A stretch of DNA of 64,000 nucleotides, from assembly GCA_018806985.1 (NCBI GenBank), contig JADANN010000443.1, positions 511,001 through 575,000 of the forward strand. The letters are read 5' to 3'. This document shows positions 22,285 through 33,175 of this stretch, one piece after another; the first letter of the stretch is position 1, and every line of letters begins with the position of its first letter. The notes below the pieces were generated by a model. It was not told the origin of the DNA. It saw only the letters and a list, made by a program, of their open reading frames with translations, and did no database searches. The DNA is from Angiostrongylus vasorum (Eukaryota; Nematoda; Chromadorea; Rhabditida; Metastrongylidae). A program made the translations under genes and the position numbers.

Positions 22285-22498
22285 CTCGGCGTTGAGGTGA
22301 TTGAATGCATATCGGGCGTATACAATGACTCAAATCGGACTCGCGGTGGTCCCAGCGATCTATCAAGCCAGTACTGCTACTCTCGCAGAAAAGTGTGGTA
22401 TCAATTTGCCGACCCCAGAAGGATGGGAGGTGTGGTGAGCCTTAGGCACGGGGAACGATCCGTTGTGTGCGTTCGACCACTGTGCTACACGCGCCGCA
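22285..22498 (-). repeat. Repeat A (SINE)
   Basis: Inverse orientation. GGTGATTGAATGCATATCGGG, GTATCAATTTGCCGACCCC and GTGCTACACGCGCC at the head place it clearly in the family. Confidence 0.8.
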
Positions 22499-23265
22499 GA
22501 AAATTTTCTCTATCAGAACGAAAACATTTAGTAATCCAAGAAAATAATGCTACGTTGTATTGAATACAGTCCTGGAGAATAAACTCACTGGTAGTGAAAG
22601 AACGATTGCTGCCCGTTTAGCTTTCCTTGAATTTCAGCGTTTTCACCAAACTTGATGGAGAAGTGGCATCCTGCTGAGAGATTGCAGTCTTGCTTTAGCG
22701 TCTTTTCATTCGAGTAAGGACTCTTGTTTTCACATCGTTCCCGTTAATTAGTTGATTACTCTAGCTCCTTCCTTTAAAATGGCAATGAAATTTTCTTGTA
22801 TCATACTTTTACGCGATTCAGATCTCTACCTTCCAAATTATAAAACCTTTGAAATGTTTGAAGAGATGGGTGGGCGGGAATTTAATGAGGTTTATTTTTC
22901 ACATGCTTATGAAACAATTCTTAGTATTTTGCTCAGTGCATCATTAGACCTTACTTTTCATGTTTATGGACATACGATAATGGACAACAACAGTGAATCG
23001 ATCGTAGCCACGCTCTGAACCCTCATTCACATTGTCGTGGAGTCGAAATTCCTCATTTCAATTCCAGAAATAGTTTTGTATAGGGACTGGTGCTGATGGG
23101 ATGTATGCATCTTTGCTGTGACCGACGTAATCGGGCAATTCTGATCATTTTGCTTGTACTCGCGCTTTACCTTGAAACATAGGCTTTCATGACTTAGCTA
23201 GCTGTCTTGTTAGTGCATGCAAAGCTCTGCCGTAAAATCTGGATCTGATATGCCGGACCAAACAC
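22499..23265. other. No recognisable gene
   Basis: An 88-codon frame on + (22,752-23,018) is open and compositionally protein-like but matches no family I know and has no clear splice partners. Confidence 0.3.
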
Positions 23266-23269
23266 ACAT

Positions 23270-23450
23270 ATGTAGATTACAAACGTATACATAATACATG
23301 ATAATACGTAAGCACGCACACCAGCACTCACCAACACACACATCGACAAACGCCCACACACACACCCACACACACACGCACACACACACACATACACACA
23401 TACATACACATATACATATATGGACATACACACATATACACACAGCAAAA
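23270..23450. repeat. Interrupted (CA)n microsatellite
   Basis: Runs of CACACACA interrupted by CG, CC and TACATA. The long open frames on the opposite strand are simply the read-through of this repeat. Confidence 0.9.
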
Positions 23451-23792
23451 ATCCTTAGGTGACCACTCATCGGCTCTTTGTTTTTCAATGTAGCAGTTTT
23501 AATGTCAAAGGATAGAATTATCAATATTTTGTTTGTTTTTTCGTCAAAATAAGAGACAAAATGTCTTGTGTGAATATATCCTGTGTTTCTATACATGAGT
23601 TTTCGGGATTTATTCTGGCTACCTGTTTGCTTGAAAGTATTCCTTTTTTGGCTGTAATGAATTACTGTGGAAGGAAAGTGCTGCTGCTAGAATGTCGTAA
23701 ATCGTGAAGATCTCCTATAATTTTTCAAGGAAGCATTTCGAACCATGTAATTAATTCCAAAAGACCATCTTTCTATAAATGTCGACATTAAT

Positions 23793-23794
<2 letters not shown>

Positions 23795-23828
<34 letters not shown>
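23795..23828. repeat. (TA)n microsatellite
   Basis: About 16 uninterrupted TA units, just upstream of the 5' end of the RTE B copy. Confidence 0.9.
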
Positions 23829-23829
<1 letters not shown>

Positions 23830-23849
23830 TTATGTCACCTGTCACCTGT

Positions 23850-24745
23850 ATTACTTACCGCCACCCTCCAGAACGTCATGGAATGGAATAAATATGGGAG
23901 TGAAAATCGATCGTCGGCAGTTATATCATCTTCGTTTTGCTGATGACATCGTCCTTACAATACCAAACATTCGCCAGACGGAACATATGCTTGCCGACTT
24001 TGAGAAAGCCTGTGGAAAGATTGGACTTCGACTAAATCTCACAAAAAACAATGTTCGTGAGGAACGGATTGGTTTCGCATGCCCCCATTCATGCTCAACG
24101 GAACGAATATCCCCGAATGCTCCAGTTATGTCTATCTAGGTCGGGAAATCAATATGATGAACAGTTAGCTCCAGAGCTGAGCAGAAGAAAACGAGTGGCT
24201 TGGGGAGCTTTCAAGAGCATCGAGAATGTAGTGAAGAGGACAGAGAACACTCGACTCCGTGCCCACCTTTTCGATTCAACGGTACTTCATGCGTCAGAAA
24301 CTTGGTCGCTGCGTAAACAGGGATGTCACTCAGTGTTATTAAACACGCAGTCGGGAGGACGATGCCAGGAGTATCCTGCGTCACGCAATTAAAGGAAAGG
24401 ATTAGAAGCTTCGAGCTGCGTCAACGATCAGTAATCAAAGATGCCGTTCTGTACGCCAAACATCGAAGATAAGGTGGGCCGGACACGTAATGCGTATGAA
24501 TGACAACCGATGGACCAGAGCCATTAGTGACTGGATTCCTCGGGATGTCAAACGTACTGCAGGAAGACCACCGATCCGATGCTCAGAGTTCTTCACGAAG
24601 AACCTAGAAGAAAAAATATGATGCTCGACCAGTATCTAGAGCGAGCAGAACCCACTGGGCTACTCTTGCACGCGATAGGGAAAAATGGAAGATTTACTGG
24701 CGCCCGCTCGAGTCACTCGACGATCAACGGGACAACAGGTGATAT
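23850..24745 (+). mobile_element. RTE retrotransposon B, 3' part
   Basis: The RT starts at about 23,850 (TATLQNVMEWNKYG in one frame), then MGVKIDRRQLYHLRFADD with the FADD active-site box intact at 23,936-23,947. Next comes KACGKIGLRLNLTKNN and the rest of the thumb and C-terminal region: GHVMRMNDNRWTRAISDWIP and RDVKRTAGRPPIRC near 24,485-24,580, and WATLARDREKWKIYWRP near 24,655-24,705 across frames. At least three frame breaks are visible. The end lies at about 24,740 (CAACGGGACAACAGGTGA). The endonuclease is missing. Confidence 0.8.
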
Positions 24746-24789
24746 ATATTCTTATGAACTGTCCTTTTTGTGGTCTTATATATCAACAA

Positions 24790-25260
24790 AACTTCTCGGA
24801 AAAGGCGAATTCATCGAAACGTTAGCCACGGAATCACGAGAACAACGACAGGTGATACCAACCTCGCGTCAAGTGGACAAAGACAGTAGGCAGTTTGTGG
24901 GAATATGTACACATAAATCTGTAATTTATTCTAGGGAATGTGGAATTTTTAATGCTTTCCATTTTGGTCTGTCTACATTTTCAAGAATTAGACTAGAACT
25001 TATCACATGGTTATCAGGTCATTTACTTGTAATCATAAGGAGAATAGTGATTAATACTTCTTGGTGAAAGTTTAAATAGCGGAGGCTGATGCGTTGGTTT
25101 ATCGGTAAGCTTGCACGAGGTCGTTTCAAATCCGTATCATAGCTAACGTTTCGGCAGTTTCGTCTTCATCAGAGCCGCGACAATTCCAGTCAAGTGTCCA
25201 TAGCAGTTATTTGGGTTTTTGTAGTCGTATTGAGCTCAGTCGAGAAGAGTGGAGCACTGC
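24790..25260. mobile_element. PLE termini in inverted arrangement
   Basis: A worn hammerhead-like core on + (24,795-24,822: CTCGGAA, AGGCGAATTCATC, GAAACGTTAGCC) faces a better one on - (25,147-25,172), read on - as CTGATGA, AGACGAAACTGCC, GAAACGTT. On the + strand near 25,083-25,135, GCGGAGGCTGATGCGTTGG and GGTCGTTTCAAATCC look like a tRNA-like head, so part may be a SINE. Confidence 0.45.
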
Positions 25261-26125
25261 GCGAAAGAATTATCGTCACCCACCACTATCATTGGTGCAG
25301 GACGGTTCTTATTGCTAGAGTGAACTGATCTCCGATCATAATTCTTCGGTAAAAGACAGGTCCTGGTTAATCCATGTTGAAAATACAAGAATTTATAGAT
25401 TTTTTAAAGAGTACACATTAAATATTGATTTCTGCAATCTAAAATGATCTTCCGCGAATCATTGTTTCGCGCATGTCTTTGAGGACATTTGTTATAAGAG
25501 CTTCCGAATCAGCAAGCGACACGACTTGTTTTATATGATTCAACCTTCCATGTTATGTGAACATCAAAAATCATGGATTGTTTTCTTATGCTGTGTTCCT
25601 ATTCGTTGCATTTCCTTAATTCTAACCAGAGGAAGATTGTCCCATTGAGAAGCTATAGTTTATGAACGACATGATCGCTATCACTTAACTCAGCCAGTCT
25701 TTTTAAAAAGAGCTACATTGCACAATTTCCCCTGGTCGGTCGACCACTAATTGCTGCTAAGTGACACGTCACTCTGAAAGCTGAAAGCTGGGAATCTTCC
25801 GTAAATTTTCTGAACTCGCTATTATTGCCAGTTCACTTGTTCTTTAAGGTTACTGTCTACTTGTTGTTTCTTCTTTTTTAAGACTCACGACATCAAATTT
25901 TGGGTAACATTCAGTAATCAAGCAAGGTTTCAAGTTCTAAAATCCAGAGTAGTACGATAGTGTGCGGTCGTCTCTTCTTTAGCCCTGGTGTAGTTCTGTG
26001 ATAGTTTAACCACGTGCTTGGTTTTTTTTTGTTTTGAAAACACTAGCGGTTGTAGTTAGAATAAAAATTGCTCTTTTTGAACAACAGAATCAGAAAACTG
26101 TGTCAAACAGGAGTTTTTTAATCAA
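25261..26125. other. No recognisable content
   Basis: AT-rich DNA without a named element; it may include the eroded end of the mariner copy that follows. Confidence 0.4.
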
Positions 26126-26129
26126 AATA

Positions 26130-27130
26130 GGAACCAATTAGAATCTATATATTTTTGCCAACAACGTGTAACCTTTAATATTACCATGGTCTGATAATAC
26201 GAGTGTTGAAGTCGACGAATTCTTCGAGGGGCATTTGGTAGCGGCTTTGTTGCTTAAGGCTTTTTCAGCAAATAGTGGTGGAGATGCTTGGAAAGGTGGT
26301 GGTTGGTAAGCGAGTGGTGCACTGAGTGTGATAGGTATTCAATTTGCTAGTGAATTTTATTTGCCTTCTTCAATGTTGTAACGTCTGATTGAAAGTTGTC
26401 GTACTGTAGAATTACTTGAGAGTACCGGTTCGAACATTCCAGTTCGCAGATTTTGTCGATTTTCCGATAACAGTTGTCCGGTTTGATTGTTTGGTCGGCA
26501 CTCAAGAACTGATAGTGGGCAATATTATGTATGACCACAGAGGATCATCGTAGTACTCCTATGGTACAGGTGTTGTGAGGAAATCTGTTTTAGAAAGTGT
26601 TTAGATGCTTCATCTCGGTCCATCCATTGTTCTGAACGTCGTCTGTTGCCACACTTAGTCTACTTTCCAACGTATGTCACATTGCAATCGAGGCAAGGGT
26701 CGCTTTTATAGCGTTTAAGAAAAAATAGAATCGACTTCGTAACACTGACTCTCTTTGCTCCTCGTTCATTTTATTTGGAACTCGCCTATCGAACCTTTTC
26801 ATCCTTTCAATGTTTTTTCAAATGACGAATAGTTGCTGATTAGCTAACGCTGAGTCCTTCTGTAAACTTTTAAGATTTTTTAAGAGGATCGGCTTCCAAT
26901 ATTGCAGTAGTCGCCATTCTTTGCTGATAGCGCCCTCGATTTTCTTCGACGCGAAGGCTCATATCCTCGGTACGAGACCTTTTGAACCGTCTGTATTGTG
27001 GAATATTCGAAAGTACTTCCGTAGCCTCATATTTGATGACAGCTCGAGTTGCCTGCTCGGCAATTTGACCACATTTGAGCTCATGAAATAGAACGGAGTG
27101 AATTTTTTTGCCTTGAGGACGTCATTTCAC
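26130..27130 (-). pseudogene. mariner-family transposase remnant 2
   Basis: The - strand contains the mariner transposase in correct order over about 1 kb, which is the family's usual coding length. Near 27,110-26,940 are HSVLFHELKCGQIAEQATRA and RFKRSRTEDMSLRVEENRGR, the HTH and the linker to GRP. About 26,640-26,530 holds RRSEQWMDRDEASKHF and ISSQHLYHRS. About 26,540-26,350 holds IHNIAHYQFLSADQTIKPDN and YRKIDKICELE. Near 26,180-26,140 is a C-terminal YYQTMVILKVTRCWQKYIDSN-like segment. Several frameshifts and stops make it inactive, and the catalytic Asp triad cannot be assigned with confidence. The family call follows the remembered order of mariner motifs. Confidence 0.7.
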
Positions 27131-27291
27131 CCGCCAGAAACCATAGTTGATTAAGGGTTAGAAAAAATTGTCACAATGTTGATGGTTATGCAGCAAATAA
27201 GCTATGCTACTCAATTTGATGGAGAGATGTTCCTCTCCAAACGTGTCTGTAAGGTTTAAATCGAAGAACGACTATTGTTGGTTGTGGTAAC

Positions 27292-27731
27292 TAAATAAAT
27301 TATTTATTCTTTATTCACAAACAAGCTGACGTTTCGGTGGATTTCGCCTTCCTCAGAGCCTGTTATTTTAATGTGGGGGGCACATTACGCTTCCAAGTGA
27401 ACTCTGTGCTGTTGGTCTCCACGTGACATATTCAGTGGAAGACTCATAGAAAGCGGTGAGTGTGCAAAGAAGCTATTCTGTGTTCAATGTGATTGAAATC
27501 TTGGTTTAGCGTTTTCTCTGTTTGGTTATGGAGGTGTTTGGCCGAATAGATTGCTGTCAACTTGACCTTTTCAGGCTCTGAGGAAGGTGAAATCCGCCGA
27601 AACGTCACCTTGTTCGTGAATAAAGAATAAAGATAACACCTCGTGTTTGCTCAACAAGAATACTATGAATTGCTTGATCAATGCCGAGGTTAATAGAAAG
27701 TCGGACGTGGGATTTAAATAAATTATTTATT
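27292..27731. mobile_element. PLE foldback terminus (type P1) with perfect 17 bp duplication
   Basis: TAAATAAATTATTTATT occurs at 27,292-27,308 and again at 27,715-27,731, exactly flanking a unit of about 406 bases. The unit has a short inverted left arm with a hammerhead-like core on - (27,328-27,356) and a right arm with the core on + (27,578-27,606: CTGAGGA, AGGTGAAATCCGCC, GAAACGTC). The right arm ends with the shared word ATGCCGAGGTTAATAGAAAGTC. No coding sequence is left. Confidence 0.85.
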
Positions 27732-28340
27732 TCATTTTCCGGCGCAGTCGTCATCGTCCGTTCCCTGAAAGCGGCCAGGAGTATTCCCTATCCTCTGCAT
27801 TCCATCTACGCTCTCTAAACAGATACCTGCAGAGAAATGCCTGCTCTTTTCAATTCAGAACAGAATAAATAATACAAGCGCCTTTTGTCATTCACGCGGA
27901 TGGGTCCTGCGCTTGGACTGCACTATACCTGATGCAACCTTGCCGAGTTTTTCACTCACCTTTTCAGTTGCTTGAAGCATCGTCCTTGTCGTGTTGAAAA
28001 GCAGACTGTTTGGTTTTTCTTTTTGGCTGCTGCTTCAAGATATCTCTTTTTATAACTTTGGTAAATATAATATGCGTCACTTAGTGATATGTCAAAATCG
28101 GGTAACAATTAACCTGTATGGAAGGTTTTGTCTTTTGCGTGATAATTTAAATGCTGCAAATTATTGATAAAATAGTAAAAGAAAAAGCTAAAATAACGGC
28201 TTTGAAACCCTTTTGGACCTTATCCCATTTCTGTTTCCAGCTATAAATTATCAGTATACGTTTCCTTATCTGAACGCTGTACCGCCCCTAATCGTGGCCC
28301 ATGTGTTCCGCGATCTCAAAATGCTATGTAAATGAGGATT
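27732..28340. other. No recognisable content
   Basis: No element or domain identified. Confidence 0.4.
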
Positions 28341-28344
28341 TATA

Positions 28345-28530
28345 AGCAAAATAATGCAGAGATAGTTGCAAAACTCCGGACCGCAGTTGTGGGGAACGAA
28401 CGCGCTCTTACCTTTTCCGAGGGCTAACGCGTTCACCACCACACCATGTAGGTCCTTCCTTTCGCGTGCCTCTCAGCTTGTGATGACGGGTGATTGCTGA
28501 TGGCACTGATCGATCGTTTACTTCCGGATT
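28345..28530. repeat. Repeat D copy
   Basis: GCAGAGATAGTTGCAAAACTCC, GGGCTAACGCGTTCACCACC and the inner GTGATTGCTGATGGCACTGATCGAT-type words are present. The outer inverted ends are lost. Confidence 0.7.
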
Positions 28531-28619
28531 ATTTGATTGACTATTGCACAATAAACAGCTTCTTTTAAACACTCACCGCTTTGTTCTTTGTAAGTGTTCC
28601 AGTTACTGTTATCGATATC

Positions 28620-30085
28620 TAGTGGAGACCAGCCGCGCAGTCTTACATGGTTAGGGAATGTACCTGATTCAGATCAAAAAAATCAGCATAAGTTATTGCG
28701 CGAGGTCACGCGAGATCATCAGGCACTCCTTCTAGCCGTTCACTTCTGGATTTTTGGGAACCTATCAAAAACGCTTTAACGGTTTTTACGTGCTGATTTT
28801 TGGTTCCCAATGCGAGGATAGTGACATGCCTACACTTGGTTGATGTAGTGTCATGGTTGACTTTGAGTTCATCAAGTGGGTGCTTTTTTCATCCGGCGCA
28901 AAACGGTCTTCTTGTTTCGCCAATGTGTTCGTCTTCACTGCTGTACAATAAACCATTTACACCGTATCGTAGCTCATGCAATTCCCTTCCTTAGAGTTAA
29001 AAGCAATTTATAAAAATTTTTGCTTTGTACATAGACAGTCTTATATATGGTTAAAAACTAACTGGCGTCTTAGAGTGTCCGATGGTATTTCTATCACTGT
29101 TACCGAGTTCTCACACTGGTCCGTTTAAAGCAACGTTTTATAGTTGCACATGCTTCGTTGGAAATGAAAAATGGCACTATAAACGGAACTTTGTTCTCGC
29201 TAGAATTATCGCTTAGGGACTTGGTTATCCCTCTACATCTATCCCGAGGGACTACAATTCGTAGCCATTCGAAATGGCTATTTGCCACTCCAGTTTCAAG
29301 AATTCTTCTTTCTGCTGTCTTCCTTTACACACATTGGGGGCTGTTCGAAACATTTTTTCTTACAAACGCCCTTTTTAATGTGCGAGGGGTGACAGGAAAG
29401 CTAAGGAACCACTATGTTTTCACTATTTGGCTTTCGGTGTCATTTTGTAATGTAGTCGCTTTCGAATAGGTTAATTTGAACGTTCAGAAAAGGAAGCCAG
29501 TTTTCTTCTGGTTCCTCTCGAGTGATTGTTGTGTGCTTTGACTGTTCGTTCAATAACTCGAACCATTTGTCTATCTCCTCTTCTGTGGAGCGGATGACAA
29601 GACAATTCCGCAGTAAAGTAATGGCCGGGATCGATTACTGGTGCTTCCACTTTAGACATAAAGGCAATGATATGGCTTGGTGCTGGTCTCTGTTCCATTA
29701 CCAACCCCTCTCATTTGTGCGATATACTTCCCGGATCGTCTAACGAATGATTAGTTTAGGCACTATTTTAAGGGAACCGTGAAATCCTGAGTCGAGAACC
29801 CACACATGTTTACCGTTCCTTCGTTTTGCATATGGAGCTCGCGATTAACTTGAATTGCGTGGTCATGGGACATGTTATTACAAAGGGCGGTAACACCGAA
29901 GGTCTGCATCTCGTACCCGCTCTTAACACGTGCTTTACTCAGACGATCGAAGAACATTTGGGTGTTCTTGAGATTGGCTGGAACATGGTTCAGCAACTGG
30001 ATAACTACTGAGTTCATAAACCAAGCTATTCTTTCCGTCGACACATCTACACAATTGATGATGGGTCTACCCTTGAACGTTTAGT
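28620..30085 (-). pseudogene. Penelope-like element body: reverse transcriptase plus GIY-YIG endonuclease remnant
   Basis: On the - strand, RT-like segments run from about 30,080: FGVTALCNNMSHDHAIQVNR at about 29,910-29,851, then QMRGLVMEQRPAPSHI-like with FMSKVEAPVID at about 29,725-29,630, the RT block before the catalytic box. The YIDD-type box expected next is missing: LLYCG runs on, across a frame change, to CLVIRSTEEEIDKWFELL. Downstream are REEPEENWLPFLNVQ, KVPFIVPFFI (about 29,200-29,170) and a worn GIY-YIG domain at about 29,000-28,850 (GNCMSYDTV, EHIGETRRPFC). The 3' end is cut near 28,620. The RT-then-GIY-YIG order is diagnostic of PLEs. The element cannot encode an active protein. 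Confidence 0.75.
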
Positions 30086-30419
30086 GGTCGCTAGACGTTC
30101 GGTGTGGGGGATTTATTTTCCGATCTCTGTCACTTAAATTAAGGAATTAGATATTTCCATTTGGATGCTCAGTCAAGGTTTAACTTTTTGCCACAAAAGG
30201 TCTGTGTGATCTATCTTTGCTTATTCTCTGTTCAAAAGCAGTAAAAAATAAAAATCTTATTCAAAAACTATGGCGGTTCTCATGTTCTTTGAACAAGTAG
30301 TGTACACAATGAGTTCTCGGACACTGCAGAGATGAAGAGAATCTCATCGGTGCCTACCTAAGTTCTTCAATATTCAGTCGTAATAGTTTCATGTGTAAGT
30401 CTTTATGTGTGTATGCCAC
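30086..30419. other. No recognisable content
   Basis: Spacer between PLE parts; it may be unrecognised PLE 5' sequence. Confidence 0.35.
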
Positions 30420-31080
30420 GTGGAGAGCAACCACACAGAGTCCACATGGAAGCATTATATGCCTCTCACATTAAAATATCACTCTTAAATACTGTGTGAG
30501 ATCACGAGTCTTTCTCATGCTTGCATGTTGGTTCGTCGATTCTCCCCTAGAGTCTTGTCTTATAAAAGAACTCCTATCACTAAGACAGAAGATTGTCTTA
30601 GCTAGACAAGCGATATTCTTTCGCCCCCGCTGAGTAGAACGCCGAGTCATGCGAAATTTCATCAATCGAAAACGACTACACAATGTATGCGCTCTATCAT
30701 AGGATAGCCACCAAGTGCTGGACTTCGAAATGCGACTACTACGTGCCCGTCTTCGATGTAAGCAAGGCAACATGTACGCTCACCTGACTGAGGAAGTGCT
30801 AGTCGAAGGAATTTTATTGTGTTCAGTATTTGGAGGATCACGGATGATCAGCTTTGAAGAGGAATGATTGGCTCTGAAGAAGGCGAAACCGGCGAAACGT
30901 CAGCTATTGTGTATCAATAAGTGCTGTAACAAGAACCTCGTGTTTGCCCATCAACAGGGGATTATATGAAACTAATACATTCTTCGATTATTAACCAAAC
31001 ACGAGGTTGATAGAAAAATTTATTCGGTTGACGTTTTGACGTCTTCGTCTTCTTCAGAGCAGGATTGATCCGAGTCGACA
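30420..31080. mobile_element. PLE composite: N-terminal fragment and inverted pair of termini
   Basis: The + strand at about 30,420-30,500 repeats the P1 inner end words (CATGGAAGCATTATATGCC, AAATACTGTGTGAGATCACG). Then comes a possible PLE N-terminal piece (MRNFINRKRLHNVCALS, LDFEMRLLRARLRCKQGN at 30,650-30,765). A hammerhead-like core on + at 30,874-30,901 (CTGAAGA, GGCGAAACCGGC, GAAACGTC) is followed by an inverted core on - at 31,030-31,056. ACCTCGTGTTTG and its inverse CAAACACGAGGTT bracket the centre of the pair. Confidence 0.5.
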
Positions 31081-31204
31081 AGTTTTCTTTTCCAACCTTC
31101 TAGTAGCCTAACACGATTTCCATCGCTATCGCATGAAGTAAAATAGGTTTAAGATTTTCCCACATCTATAGGAACTTGTTTAGCTTCTTTGTCTCTCATA
31201 AAAG

Positions 31205-31485
31205 GATAAAAAGGATAAAGCGTTCGGCGTTAGGCAGTCCTTGAGGGTGCGCCATGCATTCGATTTCAGCAAGCATCGTTATAGGTAAATGCATTTTTGG
31301 CCTGTACAATGACTCGCGGTGGCCTACCGATGTATTGAGCCAGTGCTAGTATTCTGCCAGACAGGTCTGGTACTAATTTGCCGTCGCCAGAGTGATGGAA
31401 GGCTTGGTGAGCCTGCGGTTCGGAATCGACCCTATTTATATTGCAGGGCACCTCTAACACAGTGCACCACACGCGCCCTTATCCT
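31205..31485 (-). repeat. Repeat A (SINE)
   Basis: Inverse orientation from an AAAGGATAAAAAGGATAAAGCG tail to a CACCACACGCGCCC head. It contains TGACTCGCGGTGGCCTACCG and TGGTACTAATTTGCCGTCGCC. Confidence 0.85.
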
Positions 31486-32345
31486 TGTCCCCCTATGTTT
31501 TTGGAATTGGCGGCCAATGTGTCGTTTAAAAAATTAATCCCATTTTTCATAACTCTCACTTAAGAAACAGCAAGAAGTAATCACAGGTTCAAATATTTGG
31601 AAAACCGAATGGTCCACCTTCGGTAAGGAATGAAATTTTCCATTTTACTGGAAATTTGTTGATTGGCGAAGATATTTTTTCTCTGATGCATCTGTATAAC
31701 CGTGCTAGGACTTTTCTATCTTAAGTTACCGCTACAATTACCGGCTTCTATGGATCGTAGAAAGTTTTCTACCTTGTTGTTATGCTGATACCAATCCATG
31801 AATTTGGGTCCAAAGACGGCATCAAACAACAAATGGTGGGAATGGCCAAGTGCAGTTTTCTTCGGTTTGGCACAAAGCGGCTACATTGATGTGTGATGTA
31901 GATATTGAATGTAGGTATTCAATATATTAGGCCCACTGTTTAACGTATCACTGCTGATATAAAATGAGTCAAATGGATTTGGTGCGGTAATATAGCCGCT
32001 TTCAACTTTAGACTGTATGTTCGCATTCGAGTTCATTTCGGACTCCACTAGTGAATTTTCTTTAAACATGGATGTAGTTGAATAAGTGGGCCTTCGTTGA
32101 GCAGGATAAAAGTGTTTCACCGTTGGCGTTTGCAGCTGTCGTCAGTGTTTTGGAAATCTTAAATTTTAATCTTAATTAATTAATAATAATTAATTAATTT
32201 TAATATATTCTTGTTGAGCAAACACGATCATCTTAAATATTTAAGCCTTTTTTTCAAATCGTTCGTAAGTCCTAATTCTAAGCAAATTTAAATTTCCAAA
32301 CGTTTCTTAAAATCAAATCCGTATTATTTATTTTATACATATGTA
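31486..32345. other. No recognisable gene
   Basis: Includes an AT-only inverted repeat around 32,170-32,205 (TTAATTAATTAATAATAATT); otherwise unassigned. Confidence 0.4.
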
Positions 32346-32680
32346 TATAGGGGGGATAGCGAAATGCTTAGTCAGGCAGTCCATCACGAAGCAAAGCGCT
32401 GGTTCGATCCCCCTCCGCAACACTCTCTTCCAGTCCACATGGAAATGCCTTAGCTTCTACATCTTCAAGATTACAAGAAGAATGGACGTGACCAGCACTC
32501 TACAACACTCATAAAGAAGACGAAAGGGAAATTGTCAAGCAGCAATCGAACCCACGCGCGAGAAGTTGGAAGACCTTCGTGGACGATGAATGCGATGAAA
32601 ACGAATCGGAAACAAGAAGTTCTGGGATACGCAAGGTAGATGTGATGACAGGTCGTATAAAAAAAAATAGTAAATGGATA
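32346..32680 (+). repeat. Repeat B, copy with tRNA-like head
   Basis: GGGGGGATAGCGAAATGCTT (A-box region) and GCTGGTTCGATCCCCCTCCG (T-arm and B box) form a tRNA-like head. The body follows (GAAGAATGGACGTGACCAG, GAAGTTGGAAGACCTTCG, AAGTTCTGGGATACGC) with the tail GGTCGTATAAAAAAAAATAG. This is the copy that best shows the tRNA origin of repeat B. Confidence 0.75.
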
Positions 32681-32879
32681 AATGTATATGTACATGTGAG
32701 TTTCTGTAGAGAACAATGTCTCTTTTATAAAACTGTGAAGTTCTCAACTCCTCGGTTACTTTAGCCGCCGATAGTTACCGTCAGTTGTTGGAACCTGAGA
32801 AACCGTCATTTTGATCTCTCTTCGATTTTATACGGTTAGTTTCTAATCCAACACATTCTACGGTCCCTCCGGGATCAGT

Positions 32880-33165
32880 GGTTTAGTGGAAGAGTTGTTT
32901 GTGAGTCCCTCCAGTTTACAAGGTCTGTACAAGGTAAAGGTAAAGGACTGTGCAGAAGACCTAGAAACGCTCTACCACAGCTGTCCTAGGACTTTACAAA
33001 AGAGAATCTTCTTGACCAGCACTTGACTATACTCAAAAAAGACCAAAATCCTCAACCAGGAGCTGCACCCACACGTAAATGCCACGGCGTTCATGGACCG
33101 TGGATGTAGGACAGCGAACCAGTTAGACGAAGTGCTGGATATGATTTCGGGTTATGTGCCCAGTG
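32880..33165 (+). repeat. Repeat B, divergent copy
   Basis: GATCAGTGGTTTAGTGGAAG resembles a tRNA-like head. CTTCTTGACCAGCACTTGAC and GGAGCTGCACCCACACG track the body of the copy at 32,346. It is older and more diverged. Confidence 0.5.
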
Positions 33166-33175
33166 AACTGCGTAT

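Noticed and set aside
23300..23420. CRISPR-like array
   Set aside because: There are no regular repeat-spacer units anywhere in the window; this is a simple-sequence repeat in a eukaryotic contig.
23194..23596. 128-codon Cys/Val-rich frame on the - strand
   Set aside because: It is a translation of the interrupted CA/GT microsatellite.
24579..25067. 162-codon ORF
   Set aside because: The first half is the RTE B C-terminal region out of frame and the rest runs into a PLE end; it is not a gene.
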